A stretch of DNA of 64,000 nt from Synechococcus sp. Tobar12-5m-g (GCF_024345415.1 NZ_JAGQBB010000003.1:62001-126000); one strand, 5' to 3'; counted from the stretch's first letter, positions 19,469-28,769 are shown. Notes: generated by a model from the sequence alone, not told the origin. Translations and numbers: made by a program.

Positions 19469-20312
19469 GCCCGCCGCCGGGGTGCTGTATCTGGTCGGCA
19501 CCCCGATCGGCAACCGAGGCGATCTCTCCCCCCGGGCCCGCTTCGTCTTGGAGGGGGTCGACCGGATCGCCTGCGAGGACACCCGCCACAGCGGCCAGCT
19601 GCTGGCGGGTTTTGCCATTCGCGGCCGGCTGGTCAGCTTCCACCAGCACAACCAGCAGGCCCGGGTGCCGGAACTCGTGGCGGCCCTCGAAGCCGGCGAA
19701 AGCCTGGCGGTGATCAGCGACGCCGGCCTGCCCGGCATTTCCGATCCCGGCGAGCTGCTGGTGGCCGCCGTCCGCGCCGCCGGCCTGCCAGTGATCTGCA
19801 TTCCGGGACCCTGCGCCGTCACCACCGCCCTGGTGAGCAGCGGCCTGCCCTGTGGCCGCTTCTGCTTTGAGGGCTTCCTGCCCGCCAGGTCCGGCCCGCG
19901 GCGCCAGGCGTTGCAGGAGCTGGCGGCTGAACCCCGCACCCTGGTGCTGTTCGAAGCGCCGCATCGGCTGGTCGAGCTGCTGGAGGATCTGCTCGATCTG
20001 CTCGGAGACCGCCCGCTCCAGGTGGCCCGGGAGCTCACCAAGCGCCATGAAGAGCAGATCGGCCCCACGGTGAGCGCGGCCCTGGAACACTTCCGGCGGG
20101 TGCCGCCCCGGGGGGAATGCACATTGGTGCTGGGGGGCGCCCCTGCCCCAGACCTCCCACGCTGGAGCGAGGCCGACCTCAAAAAACAACTGGTTGAGCG
20201 GGTGGCGGCGGGCCTCAGCAGCCGCGACGCCGCCCGGCAGTTGGCGGCCGAAACCGGCCTGCCGCGCCGCGATCTCTACGCCCTCCTGCACGAGGGGGAA
20301 CCACGGCACTAG
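19440..20312 (+). CDS. rsmI: 16S rRNA (cytidine-1402 2'-O) methyltransferase
   Basis: About 290 residues. It opens with [19 protein letters not shown] and continues with EDTRHSG and [13 protein letters not shown], the signature of the tetrapyrrole-methylase-like RsmI family. A GTG at 19440 (29-bp overlap with pnp) and a GTG at 19482 are both possible starts. The order pnp-rsmI is common in picocyanobacteria. Confidence 0.93.
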   Translation: MSSRNPSPSEPAAGVLYLVGTPIGNRGDLSPRARFVLEGVDRIACEDTRHSGQLLAGFAIRGRLVSFHQHNQQARVPELVAALEAGESLAVISDAGLPGISDPGELLVAAVRAAGLPVICIPGPCAVTTALVSSGLPCGRFCFEGFLPARSGPRRQALQELAAEPRTLVLFEAPHRLVELLEDLLDLLGDRPLQVARELTKRHEEQIGPTVSAALEHFRRVPPRGECTLVLGGAPAPDLPRWSEADLKKQLVERVAAGLSSRDAARQLAAETGLPRRDLYALLHEGEPRH

Positions 20313-20397
20313 GCCGAGGGCCAGCGCGAGCCGAACGGAGCGCTATCGAAGCCGGCGCACCACCAGGCAGACTCAGACCATCGAACCGGCCTCGCCT

Positions 20398-20640
20398 GTG
20401 CTACTGCGTCTGCGCCTGCTGCTTACCAGCCTCGGCGGCGGCCTGCTGCTGCTGCTGATCCTCTGCCTGGGGGCCCAGAACCTCAACGACCGTCCCAGCC
20501 TCTGGCTGGGTTTCGGCCGTACCGTTCCTCTGCCCACCGGCTTCATGGTGGGGGTGGCCCTGGTGGTGGGGGTGATCAGCGGCGGCACCGCCACCGCCCT
20601 GCTGATGCCCGGCTCCGATCAGGAACCGGGCAGGGAGTAG
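20398..20640 (+). CDS. Small two-helix membrane protein
   Basis: 80 residues from GTG 20398. Two hydrophobic helices (LLLTSLGGGLLLLLILCLGA and GFMVGVALVVGVISGGTATALL in part) flank a short loop, similar in layout to LapA/DUF1049 proteins. Function unknown. Its 3' end overlaps the stop end of the gene on the opposite strand by 22 bp. Confidence 0.65.
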   Translation: MLLRLRLLLTSLGGGLLLLLILCLGAQNLNDRPSLWLGFGRTVPLPTGFMVGVALVVGVISGGTATALLMPGSDQEPGRE

Positions 20641-21467
20641 ACGGCTCCTTCCAGCACCAGCCGGGTGATGCCCTGGCCCAGCAGGTAGGGGGCGGTGCGG
20701 TGGATCACCTGGCTGTCGGGCAGCTTGATCACCCGCTGGGTGCGGCCACAGTGCCGCTTGGCCTGGCGGGGATTGGCGAACACCACCAGGGCCTGGCGCC
20801 GCTGCTCCCCATCGGGCAGGGGCCCGAGCTCTGGGAAGTCGCTGAGCGGGTGGGTCTGCAGTTCCACTGTCTTGTCCACCAGCATGTAGAGGCTGTCTGG
20901 CAGGGGGGCGGCCTCCAGGGGCCGGCAGGTGGCGGGCGGGCGATCCTCCAGGGCCACCCCCACTGGCACGGTCACGAAGATGTTCGCCTCCCGGTCGCGA
21001 TCGAGGCCGCCCCATTCGGCACGGACCCCGCCAGCGTCTGGTTCCTCGTCGCTGTCTTCGAGCTCGCCGTCGTCCACCCCCTCGTCGCTGTCCTCGGCGC
21101 CGAAATCATCGGCATCGTCGATGGCGAGCACCCCAGGGGTGGCGTCGTCGTCCCCGTCGGCGTCGAGGTCCGCGATGTTGTCCTCGTCAGCAGGAACGAA
21201 GGCAGCGTCGCCGCCTGCAGCCAGCGCTGCAGGTTCAGGGGTGGTCGTACCTGGAGCGGCCACGACCCGGGTGGAGAGCGTGCCCCTGGAGCCTCGCTGC
21301 CGTTTGAGCTGCCCATAGAGATCTTCCCCCAAGGCCCCCTTGACCAGACGGATCACGGTGTTGGGACTGCAGCCAAAGGCTGCCGCCAGGTCCTGGGTGG
21401 CCTCGCCCCGCCGGTAGCGCTCCACCAGGTCCGCTTTCTGGTCGTTGCCGAGCCGGATGGCCGCCAT
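20619..21467 (-). CDS. Conserved cyanobacterial protein with N-terminal helix-turn-helix
   Basis: 282 residues. The first 50 residues (KADLVERYRRGEATQDLAAAFGCSPNTVIRLV in part) form a Hin-recombinase-like helix-turn-helix. A long acidic Asp/Glu linker spans about 85-150. The C-terminal half is globular and lacks a known motif. It may be a DNA-binding regulator. It is the last core gene before tRNA-Arg. Confidence 0.7.
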   Translation of the reverse strand: MAAIRLGNDQKADLVERYRRGEATQDLAAAFGCSPNTVIRLVKGALGEDLYGQLKRQRGSRGTLSTRVVAAPGTTTPEPAALAAGGDAAFVPADEDNIADLDADGDDDATPGVLAIDDADDFGAEDSDEGVDDGELEDSDEEPDAGGVRAEWGGLDRDREANIFVTVPVGVALEDRPPATCRPLEAAPLPDSLYMLVDKTVELQTHPLSDFPELGPLPDGEQRRQALVVFANPRQAKRHCGRTQRVIKLPDSQVIHRTAPYLLGQGITRLVLEGAVYSLPGS

Positions 21468-21508
21468 GGAAGAGGGTTGCGCAGCCGCTCACCTTAGGCT
21501 GCCCGGGT

Positions 21509-21582
21509 GGGCCGTTAGCTCAGCTGGATAGAGCATGCGACTTCTAATCGCACGGTCGCTGGTTCGAGTCCAGCACGGCCCG
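21509..21582 (+). tRNA. tRNA-Arg (anticodon UCU)
   Basis: 74 nt. The acceptor stem GGGCCGT pairs with ACGGCCC. The D-arm is present, and the anticodon stem TGCGA/TCGCA encloses loop CTTCTAA, giving anticodon TCT. The T-arm contains GGTTCGAGTCC. CCA is not encoded. The 3' half of the gene is the integration site of the island and is duplicated at 59291. Confidence 0.97.
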
Positions 21583-21589
21583 TTTCCAT
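21541..21589 (+). repeat. Left attachment site (att direct repeat)
   Basis: 49 bp identical to 59291-59339, starting CTTCTAATCG and ending CGTTTCCAT. Flanking bases differ on both sides. It covers the tRNA from the anticodon loop to the discriminator and 7 bp downstream. Confidence 0.93.
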
Positions 21590-21699
21590 AAATCACAGTC
21601 CCTGACAGCGATCTACCCATCAGTAGTAGGCGTTTTCTGGGGCTCCCATTTCACGAAAACAGGCCCCCGAAGACCCCGAAAACCCCGGAAAATGCCAGG

Positions 21700-21719
21700 A
21701 TTTCACGCAGATTTCACGC
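21700..21719 (+). repeat. Tandem ATTTCACGC motifs, left end (putative integrase arm sites)
   Basis: ATTTCACGC at 21700-21708 and 21711-21719, period 11 bp, with a partial copy ATTTCACGA at 21648. The same pair with the same period occurs at the right end (59208-59227). Arm-type sites of lambda-like integrases have this helical spacing. Confidence 0.6.
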
Positions 21720-21725
21720 GTGAAA
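21712..21725. promoter_or_regulatory. 14-bp perfect palindrome directly before the integrase start
   Basis: TTTCACGCGTGAAA is fully self-complementary. It includes the second ATTTCACGC motif and ends 4 bp before the integrase ATG, where the ribosome-binding site would be. It could be an operator through which integrase or an excisionase controls int expression. Confidence 0.45.
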
Positions 21726-21729
21726 ACCG

Positions 21730-22923
21730 ATGGCCTCTCCCCCTTGGCTGCGGAACCTGAGCGCAGCGTTCAAGGCGCACCGGTTGGGCCGCACCGGCTG
21801 GTATCTGGAGGTCAACCGCGAACGGCTGCGCGTGGTCTCCACCGAGCTGCCGCCGCGCCCTGGTGATGAACCGGATCAGCCCCACAAACGCCGGGCTTTC
21901 ACGCTTCAGGCCGCTCCCGGCCCGGCAACATCCGCCGCAGCCCTGAGCGAAGCCTGCGGAATCTTCGATGCTGTGATGGCTGGCAGCTGGACCTGGCCTG
22001 ACTCGGATGCAACCCCACCAACGGATGATCCTGAGCACCTTCAGCCTGCCCACCTGGAGCGCTTGGCCAGACAGCTGGAAAGCAAGCTTGTGGGGGAGCA
22101 GACGACGGCCCGGACATGGGAGCGCAGCTGGGCGCCGTTTCTGCGTCGATTGGTGAAAGGAGCGGTAGAACGCCGCTGGGGTGATGATGCGGCCCTTCTT
22201 GGCGCCTACTTGCGGCACTGGGAAGCAAACACGCGGCACCGGCAACTGGCCCACGACCGTGCCCGCCGGCTGTGGAAGGAAGCGGGCTGGCCCTGGCCTG
22301 AGGATGTGGCGCCACTGCGGGGGAACGGCAAGGCAGCGGCTGATCCGCGAGGGGTTCGATCGTTCACGGATGCAGAGACCGAACTATTGCGCGCGCGGAT
22401 CGTGGCGAGCGCCAGGCTTACGGCCGCCGATCTGGTGGCATGGGACTGCCTGATCGTGTTCGGGCTGCGGCCCCAGGAGCTGATTGGTCTGGCGCTGAAA
22501 GCCTCGCCCAGCGGTGCTCCACTGGCTGTGGTTAGCCGCTTGAAGCGATCCAGCAAGGGCACCACACGGCCGCGGCATGTGCCAGCAGTCCCACCAGCAG
22601 CATGGCCGGCGGATTGCTTCCGGCTGTTGGCTCGATGGCGGACCCACGGCCTGCCCGACTGGAGCCAAAGCGCCTACAGCCCTGGGTCGCACATGAGCCA
22701 GCAACTACGACGGTTGCAGATGCCCAGCGGCCTCACCAGTTATGGATTGCGACACGCCTTCGCGCTGCGTCTTGGCCTTGACCTAGGGCTCCATGTCCGC
22801 GAGAGCGCTGAGTTGATGGGCCACTCCCCACAGGTGCATCTGGCCGCCTATGGGCGGCGGCTGGATGGCCCGAGCCTCCAGCGGAAGGTGCAGCAGCTGG
22901 TAGCCGGCCGCGGCGGGCAGTAA
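21730..22923 (+). CDS. int: Tyrosine recombinase (island integrase)
   Basis: 397 residues. The C-terminal catalytic domain has Arg in FGLRPQELIGLALK, then YGLRHAFALRL, LMGHSPQ and the nucleophile Tyr in LAAYGR near residue 377. The N-terminal part would bind the arm and core DNA. It lies right beside attL and reads away from the tRNA. No Shine-Dalgarno sequence is visible because the palindrome 21712-21725 occupies that place. Its expected role is site-specific integration at and excision from tRNA-Arg. Confidence 0.9.
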   Translation: MASPPWLRNLSAAFKAHRLGRTGWYLEVNRERLRVVSTELPPRPGDEPDQPHKRRAFTLQAAPGPATSAAALSEACGIFDAVMAGSWTWPDSDATPPTDDPEHLQPAHLERLARQLESKLVGEQTTARTWERSWAPFLRRLVKGAVERRWGDDAALLGAYLRHWEANTRHRQLAHDRARRLWKEAGWPWPEDVAPLRGNGKAAADPRGVRSFTDAETELLRARIVASARLTAADLVAWDCLIVFGLRPQELIGLALKASPSGAPLAVVSRLKRSSKGTTRPRHVPAVPPAAWPADCFRLLARWRTHGLPDWSQSAYSPGSHMSQQLRRLQMPSGLTSYGLRHAFALRLGLDLGLHVRESAELMGHSPQVHLAAYGRRLDGPSLQRKVQQLVAGRGGQ

Positions 22924-23096
22924 GCACAAGCATAGGTTCGCTGGCAAAAGATAGGAAAGAGCTCTTTCCTTGCTTGTGATTGGAAAAGGAAATGAACGCC
23001 TCCTTTTAAATCCCTACACCAGAGCTGACTACGGCGATATAACTCCTCCAAGGGCCAGGAAAGCTCACAACCATCCACCTGGCCCCAACGATCACA

Positions 23097-23315
23097 ATGG
23101 CCTTTACGACCACCACCGCAGAGGTGGCGGCAGCACTTCGGCTGTCAAAAAATACGCTGATCCGACTGCGAGCCTCGGATGTTCTTCGGCCCGCAGTTCA
23201 CTACATCAACATCGGCAGGGGAGAACAGCGTGCATGCCTGAGGTGGGATCTCGACAAGGTGGAAGAAACCCTTGTGCGACGCTCGAAATCACTCCCCCGC
23301 CCCAGCATGAAGTAA
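23097..23315 (+). CDS. Small excisionase/AlpA-like DNA-binding protein
   Basis: 72 residues. TTAEVAAALRLSKNTLIRLR is a winged or plain helix-turn-helix of the MerR/excisionase type. A basic tail (VRRSKSLPRPSMK) follows. The position directly after the integrase gene fits a recombination directionality factor or a regulator of int. The family match is by pattern only. Confidence 0.6.
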   Translation: MAFTTTTAEVAAALRLSKNTLIRLRASDVLRPAVHYINIGRGEQRACLRWDLDKVEETLVRRSKSLPRPSMK

Positions 23316-23661
23316 CCAGTAGCAGTCACCAACCCCACTGGAGATTCGCCTCTCCTCTCAATTCTTGGAGCGCTGCATGGCCGCCGAATGGCAGCACCAC
23401 CGCCCCGAAGGCAGCCTCGCTCATCAGCAAATTGAGGCCGCGGCCAAGGGGAGCAGCTTGCACAACCTCGTGTGCTCAGAGCGCAGGCCTAGGTCGAGGT
23501 GGCTAGGGGGATGGCCGAGGAGGAAGTAGCCACCTGAGCCATGAACGGAAAGAGATATAGGCAGTGGCGCCCTCTGCAAGGGCAGCAAAGGCGGTGAGTG
23601 GGTACTAATCATCGGCCGCGGCATTTCAAAAGACCTCAGAGACAAACACTTTGAACTCATC
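23316..23661. other. Mostly non-coding stretch after the excisionase-like gene
   Basis: A 50-codon frame at 23377-23529 (MAAEWQHHRPEG...) looks weakly protein-like, but it has no clear start signal. A mini-frame starts at about 23541. Nothing else is recognised. Confidence 0.35.
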
Positions 23662-24036
23662 ATGATTTTACCGGTTCCATTTCCTAGCGGGAATAGCCCA
23701 AGGGCGGCGTCGTGCTCGTCGGCAACGGACCCATCCGGCGGAGCGACACTAGCGGGGCCGTCTTTACCCGCCGCCGTTCCCTCCACATCGGCAAGGCCGT
23801 GGCGGCCAAGGATGAGCGCAAGCTGCTGGACCCCGACGCCGTTCTCGCCAGATACAAGCGAACGGCCTACCGACTGGCTGGAGCTGCTGGCCATCCACCG
23901 ACAGGCCAATGAGATCGGCTGGGGGGCTGAAAGCTACCTGGCTGTGGCGGACTGGGTGCAGCGACACCGCCCGCGGGAGACGGGGATCATTTCCTTCTGG
24001 CGCCGGATTGCCTGCGGGCTGGGGGTGGCGCAGTGA
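23662..24036 (+). CDS. Small hypothetical protein upstream of the primase
   Basis: The C-terminal 55 residues (ERPTDWLELLAIHRQANEIGWGAES in part) look like a real protein. The stop overlaps the primase GTG start (GTGA), indicating translational coupling. The N-terminal half of this frame is compositionally odd. A neighbouring frame from 23712 gives a more natural sequence (KAVAAKDERKLLDPDAVLAR), so a frame break near 23850 is possible. Confidence 0.45.
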   Translation: MILPVPFPSGNSPRAASCSSATDPSGGATLAGPSLPAAVPSTSARPWRPRMSASCWTPTPFSPDTSERPTDWLELLAIHRQANEIGWGAESYLAVADWVQRHRPRETGIISFWRRIACGLGVAQ

Positions 24037-26498
24037 GCACGGCCCCGTCAGAAGGCCCCGATGGTGGGGTGACGGAAGAACCGGCCGAGCCGGGCCAGCC
24101 GCTCGATCATGAAAGCATCGAATGGCTGAGAAAGGCTGCCATCGATGAGGAACGAATGGTCGGCATCCGCCGGGCTTTCGGACCCGATGATCTGCCGCCA
24201 GAACTGCGGTCCTGGGGCACGAAAGGGTGCCCAGGTTTCCTGTTCCGTTGGCGCTGCACAAGTGGCCGGATCGTATGGCAACTAAGGCCCGATAATCCTC
24301 CGCTCGACAAGGAAGGACGCCCGCTCAAATACCTGTTCCCCAAGGGTGGTGGGGGCATGGTGGCCATCGCCCCAGGCTTCGGGCAACATCAGCGGGATGC
24401 CCGTTTGCCGGTTCTGCTGGTGGAGGGCACCAAACAACTGCTGGCAGCCGCCAGCGTCCTTTCAGGGGATGACCCGATCGCGGTGCCATTCGGCGTCGCC
24501 GGCTGCTGGGGATGGTCTTCCGACGAAAAGCCTGGCGACGATCTGGGCTACATGGCCTTGCATGGACGCGACGTGGTGTTGGCATTCGATGCCGACGTGT
24601 TCACCAACTACTGGGTCTATCGAGCGGCCGCACGGCTGCAGGATCACCTGCGATCTGAGTTTCTTTGCCGTTCGGTGAGTGTGCTCCAAATCCCTAGTGG
24701 AGGGAAGGACGGCCTCGACGATCTACTGGGGAGGGTCGACCCCAGCATGCGGCTGGAGGTGCTGGGGAGGCTGATCCGGGAAGCGGTGCCGCTGCCGAAG
24801 GCCCCGCCGAGGAAACCCCGGAAGGGGGGCTCAGAGTTCTTCGATGACAGCGGCGGCCTGCGGCCCCAGACCCTTTGGGCCTACCTGGAGCAGGAGCACC
24901 ATCTCGCCATGGCGGGCGACAACTCGATCGCGGTCTTTTACGGCGGCGTGTATCACAACGGCAAGAGCCGGCGATTCACGCGCCTACTGGCTGACCTACT
25001 GGCCGATCACTACCGGCCTGAGCACTTGAAAACGGTTATCGAGTTCGGGCTCAGCATCCTCAAGACCGAAGGCAAGGTGATCCCGTTCAAACAGGACCGC
25101 CCCCTAATCAACATGAAGAACGGCCTACTCAACCTGGAGAGAGGCAAGCTGCATCCGCACGATCCGAGCTTCCTCTCGGGGGTTCAGTTCCCGTTCGAGT
25201 GGGATCCGAAGGCCACCTGCCCGACCTTCGACCGCTGGCTTGATGAACAACTGCCGGGCCAAGGAGGCGTCCTACTCGATGTCGCCAGCCAGATGCTCGA
25301 TCAGACGCGGCAGCCGACGAAGTTCTTGTTCTTAATTGGGCCATCCCGGACGGGGAAATCGACGTTCCTGCGACTGCTCCAGCAGATCGCTGGTCCCGAG
25401 CGTTGCAGCAGCGTCAGCCTTCACTCTTTGAGCACGGAGAGATTTGCTCCGGCCCGATTATTCGGGAAGGTGCTCAACACTTTCGCGGACCTGAGCGCTG
25501 ACGAACTGAGCGATCTCTCGATCCTGAAGGCCCTCACCGGCGGCGACACCATCCACGCCGAATACAAGTGCGTTGACGGGTTCGACCTGCAGAACATGGC
25601 CCTGCTGGCCTTCAGCGCCAACACGGTGCCACTCACCAGTGAAGCCAGCCAGGCTTATCTCAGCCGCGCGTCAGTGTTCCGCTTCGATCGGACCTTCCTT
25701 GGGACGGAGGATCCGTCAATCGAAGCGGCGATGTTTCGTGAGCTGCCGGGTATCTTCCGGCGCCTGGTGGAAGCTCTGATCGAGCGCCGCAAGCGGGGCC
25801 GGTTCCTCGAAGGCGATCAATCGGTCCAGCAGGACTTCGCCCGCAGGAGCGACCGGGTCCGGGCCTACCTGGCCGAGCGGACTGTGCCGTGCGATCGCTG
25901 GGCAGCTTGCCTCGCGCAAAGTGCCCTGTTCGAGGACTACCGACGCTGGATGGAAGCTGATGGAACCGCTAGCCGGGGGATGCTGGGCAAGCACAAGTTC
26001 AACGATCGGGTCCGCGCTGCCGGCGTGCCAGAGGGCAAGACCGGAGTGCAGCGCTGGGGTTTGAGGCTGCTACTGCCCGGCGAAGCCGCCGAATGTGAGG
26101 GGTCGGCGGTTCCCGATCTAGGGCAGTTAGGGCAGTTTTCCCCTTACTCCTTCCAGGTTCTCAGAGAAGAAAAAAACGCTCACAACCTTGGAGAATGGAC
26201 AGAAACTGCCCAAACTGCCCAAAAGCTTGATCCTTGGGGTGCCGTTGAGGCCAAGCCTTGCGCTGAGTGCAACGGGCAGGCCCATCCCCTCCATCCCCAG
26301 GCCACTAACACAGAGCACGTGGCAGCCTCGCTGGCAGCCCTCCGCCTGGCCCCGGAGCCATCCGCCGCCGAAGCAGTCTGGGAGTGGCTGAAGAAGAAAG
26401 GAACACCCGTTGCGCGCGCTGCAGTGGTCATCGCCCTAGAGCGCCTGCAGGAGTTTGAGGCCGAGGAGGAACCACAGCTTGGGCTTGCGGTGATCTGA
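24033..26498 (+). CDS. Primase-helicase (DUF3854 region plus D5/P4-type SF3 helicase)
   Basis: 821 residues from GTG. Residues about 30-230 form a DUF3854/TOPRIM-like primase-associated region with LLVEGTKQLL and VVLAFDADVF. From about 350 comes the phage/plasmid D5-type helicase, with P-loop FLIGPSRTGKST near 433, then a Walker B-like segment and NTVPLTSEA. The C-terminal tail is variable. Such proteins start and drive replication of phage satellites and integrative elements. The N-terminal half is clearly related to the partial gene at 1-401. This gene suggests the island can replicate after excision. Confidence 0.85.
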   Translation: MSTAPSEGPDGGVTEEPAEPGQPLDHESIEWLRKAAIDEERMVGIRRAFGPDDLPPELRSWGTKGCPGFLFRWRCTSGRIVWQLRPDNPPLDKEGRPLKYLFPKGGGGMVAIAPGFGQHQRDARLPVLLVEGTKQLLAAASVLSGDDPIAVPFGVAGCWGWSSDEKPGDDLGYMALHGRDVVLAFDADVFTNYWVYRAAARLQDHLRSEFLCRSVSVLQIPSGGKDGLDDLLGRVDPSMRLEVLGRLIREAVPLPKAPPRKPRKGGSEFFDDSGGLRPQTLWAYLEQEHHLAMAGDNSIAVFYGGVYHNGKSRRFTRLLADLLADHYRPEHLKTVIEFGLSILKTEGKVIPFKQDRPLINMKNGLLNLERGKLHPHDPSFLSGVQFPFEWDPKATCPTFDRWLDEQLPGQGGVLLDVASQMLDQTRQPTKFLFLIGPSRTGKSTFLRLLQQIAGPERCSSVSLHSLSTERFAPARLFGKVLNTFADLSADELSDLSILKALTGGDTIHAEYKCVDGFDLQNMALLAFSANTVPLTSEASQAYLSRASVFRFDRTFLGTEDPSIEAAMFRELPGIFRRLVEALIERRKRGRFLEGDQSVQQDFARRSDRVRAYLAERTVPCDRWAACLAQSALFEDYRRWMEADGTASRGMLGKHKFNDRVRAAGVPEGKTGVQRWGLRLLLPGEAAECEGSAVPDLGQLGQFSPYSFQVLREEKNAHNLGEWTETAQTAQKLDPWGAVEAKPCAECNGQAHPLHPQATNTEHVAASLAALRLAPEPSAAEAVWEWLKKKGTPVARAAVVIALERLQEFEAEEEPQLGLAVI

Positions 26499-26539
26499 AG
26501 GCGGCCCTCAACCCTCCGCCACCCGCAAGAGATCAGCCC

Positions 26540-27043
26540 ATGTCGGTGGTAGCTCTGCCGCAAGAGCCCGCGCCGCAGACTCCAGAGATCCAATTGTCGC
26601 TCTGGAGCGAGATCCGCTATCAGCCCTCCGTATGGCTTCCACTTTCTTCACTGAAGCTGCTTGGCTTCCCACCACTCACTTTCCAGCTTGCCTTGATGGA
26701 GCAGGGGGCGATCGGCCCGTTTCGCACACTGGAAGCCCCCTTCTGGCCTGGGCAAGACCCTGGCCATCCTGCCCGTTGCTGGCTGTGGGACCGCCAGCAG
26801 CGGCCAGGTGTCACACCACGTCGGCCGATCTACCAGCTCCGACTGCGCACCCTCACGGATCAGATCGGCGCTGAATGCCGGACGGTGATCGATCGCCTGG
26901 GGGTCTCGATTCCGGTGTACGTGCTGCGCGGAGGCCAGGTGGAGAACGACTACGTGGACGACTTGGCGGGGGAGGCGGTGACCGTCGGCACCATCGATCA
27001 GGTGGTTAGCCCCCAGCTCAACCAGCCCTTGGTATCGACTTGA
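26540..27043 (+). CDS. Hypothetical island protein
   Basis: 167 residues from ATG 26540, 41 bp after the primase stop, in the same direction. It starts with a Pro-rich segment and contains WLPLSSLKLLGFPPLTF and VENDYVDDLAGEAVTVG. No family is recognised. It is probably part of the replication/mobility block of the island. Confidence 0.6.
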   Translation: MSVVALPQEPAPQTPEIQLSLWSEIRYQPSVWLPLSSLKLLGFPPLTFQLALMEQGAIGPFRTLEAPFWPGQDPGHPARCWLWDRQQRPGVTPRRPIYQLRLRTLTDQIGAECRTVIDRLGVSIPVYVLRGGQVENDYVDDLAGEAVTVGTIDQVVSPQLNQPLVST

Positions 27044-27102
27044 GCTGCGGATTGACGAGACCCCCATCAGTGGTCGAGTTTCGATGTGAGCTGATGGGCT
27101 GA

Positions 27103-27204
27103 TCAGGCCGCTTTCCTTAGCTGGATGATTTCCAGAGGCGGACAACCCTGGATAGCCGAATGCAGTCTGTGGACGTCGTACTCGAGGGGGTCATGCCTTA
27201 GCGC
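27103..27204 (-). pseudogene. Transposase C-terminal stub (integrase-core type)
   Basis: The minus-strand frame reads EYDVHRLHSAIQGCPPLEI and ends at 27103. This is the familiar ending of IS3-like DDE transposases (YN-x-RPHSAL-x-x-x-TP). A stop at 27205 lies directly upstream, so only about 33 codons remain. Confidence 0.6.
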
Positions 27205-27252
27205 TCACAACCAATCCACGTCCAAGGACCCACCCCGAAGGACTCACAATTG

Positions 27253-27771
27253 ATGGAGCCTTGGCTTGATCGGTTGACCCTCCTCCAGAGCCCCATTCAG
27301 CACCGCACCAGGCTGCCGCGGGCCGAGCGCGATGCTCAGATCCTGCGGCTGCGGGCCGCGGGTCAGACCCATTTGTTCATCGCCAACCAGGTGGGTTGTG
27401 GAGAGGCCACCGTTCAGCGGGTGGTGCGCGGTCACCTCCAGGCACTTCAGCGGGAGATCCGCCTGGATACCGCCAGCATCCGCTCCCAGCATCTCCTTGA
27501 ACTGCGCTGGTTGAGAGAGCGCCTTGCCCCCGCAGTTGCTCGCGGCGACACCTCGGCGGTCGGTCGCTGGCTACAGGTGCAAGACCGTGAGGCCAAGCTC
27601 CTTGGCCTTGATGCCCCCCTACAGATTGAGGCCGCGGCCGAGCAGCTGGCTGCCATCACCGTCCTCCAGCACCTTGCCGATGAACTGCCGGTGGAGGTGA
27701 TGGATCAGATCGTCGAGGTTCTTGCCCATGCCCCCACGGAGCTCCGCGATGTTGAAAGCACTCAAGACTGA
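27253..27771 (+). CDS. Helix-turn-helix protein, terminase-small-subunit-like layout
   Basis: 172 residues from ATG 27253 (in-frame TTG 27250 directly before). RAAGQTHLFIANQVGCGEATVQRVV in part is a resolvase-like helix-turn-helix. The remaining helical part (LGLDAPLQIEAAAEQLAAI) resembles small terminase subunits or phage-associated regulators. No large terminase is present, so a packaging role is unlikely. The 3' end overlaps the next gene by 20 bp. Confidence 0.6.
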   Translation: MEPWLDRLTLLQSPIQHRTRLPRAERDAQILRLRAAGQTHLFIANQVGCGEATVQRVVRGHLQALQREIRLDTASIRSQHLLELRWLRERLAPAVARGDTSAVGRWLQVQDREAKLLGLDAPLQIEAAAEQLAAITVLQHLADELPVEVMDQIVEVLAHAPTELRDVESTQD

Positions 27772-28453
27772 AGCCCTGCGGATCAAGGGCATCCAAAAGA
27801 TGCTGGCTAATCAACCTCTGGAGGTAGCCGCCCGCGCTTTGATGCGCTGGGTCGTCAGTCGTCCTGATCTGGAACCGGTGATTCCGATCGATCAACTTGA
27901 CACCAGCCAGATTCAACCGGCGGGTCAGCGGGTGCTGATCGATGGCCAGGAATGGTTTTTGCGCATGCAGCAGTTCCATTCCGACGGCCGCGACTGGATC
28001 AGCCTGCCTCCCAGGCCCGAGGAGATCACCAGGGTGAATCCGCTGGAAGCGTTCCCACTCGATGCCCCAGCGGAGAAGCTGCTGCGATGCTGCCGAGTGG
28101 TGGCCCTGCTTCAGGCCGCGGCCGGTGGTAACCCTGTCGAGATATGGCAGGTGCTGAAAATTGCAGGATTAGAGGAAGCCGCCGATTTTGTGGCAAAGCA
28201 CGCCAACGGCAAAATAACCTGGGACGAGCTCCTGGTGCCGTCAGCATTCCCAAGCCCACGCAAGTTTCTGGTGGCGGCCTTTGCTGGGCCGAGGCATGAG
28301 TGGCACCATTGGGTTCTGGAGAACCTCTGCGAGGGCGGAGAGGACTGGGACCAGGGCGAGAACCCGGTGCAGGTTCCCCTGCCGGCGGGTTCAGCCATCA
28401 AGGCGGATGAAGGCGCAGCAGAGGCCGCGGCAGAAACCATCAAACCCTGCTAG
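27752..28453 (+). CDS. Hypothetical island protein
   Basis: 233 residues from ATG 27752; an upstream in-frame start at 27722 is possible. It begins with a basic helix (LKALKTEALRIKGIQKML) and contains RVLIDGQEWFLRMQQFHSDG and AAGGNPVEIWQVLKIAGLEEA. There is no family assignment. It is coupled to the helix-turn-helix gene by overlap. Confidence 0.6.
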   Translation: MKALKTEALRIKGIQKMLANQPLEVAARALMRWVVSRPDLEPVIPIDQLDTSQIQPAGQRVLIDGQEWFLRMQQFHSDGRDWISLPPRPEEITRVNPLEAFPLDAPAEKLLRCCRVVALLQAAAGGNPVEIWQVLKIAGLEEAADFVAKHANGKITWDELLVPSAFPSPRKFLVAAFAGPRHEWHHWVLENLCEGGEDWDQGENPVQVPLPAGSAIKADEGAAEAAAETIKPC

Positions 28454-28481
28454 TACAGACGTATTAATCAGGAGTAGATGG

Positions 28482-28769
28482 ATGGCCCCGCTGCGCCCCT
28501 CTTACAAGCCCGCCTTCAGTAGCTGCAGCGAGGTTCCCATCGAAGAGTGGGCCTATCTCGATGGCGAGGTGCTGGTGGCCAGCCGCAGCCGCAAGGTCTG
28601 CCTCACCTGCCATTGGTTCCGCCACCACGCCGGGGTCAATTGCATCCCGCTTCTGACCTGCCAGCTCCACCAGGGCCTGCTGGCCCACGGGGAGCACCTC
28701 ACCCGCCGCTGCCACGGCTGGACCGATGACATGGCCCGCCAGCGGGGCTGGTGCCCGGAGGCGGGATGA
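28482..28769 (+). CDS. Small Cys/His-rich protein
   Basis: 95 residues from ATG 28482, with AGGAG 8 bp upstream. It contains CLTCHWFRHHAGVNCIPLLTC and further Cys/His residues, suggesting zinc binding. An ATG 4 bp earlier is out of frame. The stop overlaps the next start (ATGA), so it is co-translated with the LOG-like gene. Function unknown. Confidence 0.6.
   Translation: MAPLRPSYKPAFSSCSEVPIEEWAYLDGEVLVASRSRKVCLTCHWFRHHAGVNCIPLLTCQLHQGLLAHGEHLTRRCHGWTDDMARQRGWCPEAG

Noticed and set aside
17078-20182. 1034-codon minus-strand frame
   Set aside because: It is a mirror frame of rpsN, pnp and rsmI; composition is Arg/Gly/His-rich without motifs.
27253-27771. Evidence for DNA packaging from the terminase-like small protein
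   Set aside because: No large terminase or structural genes nearby; the helix-turn-helix alone is not specific.
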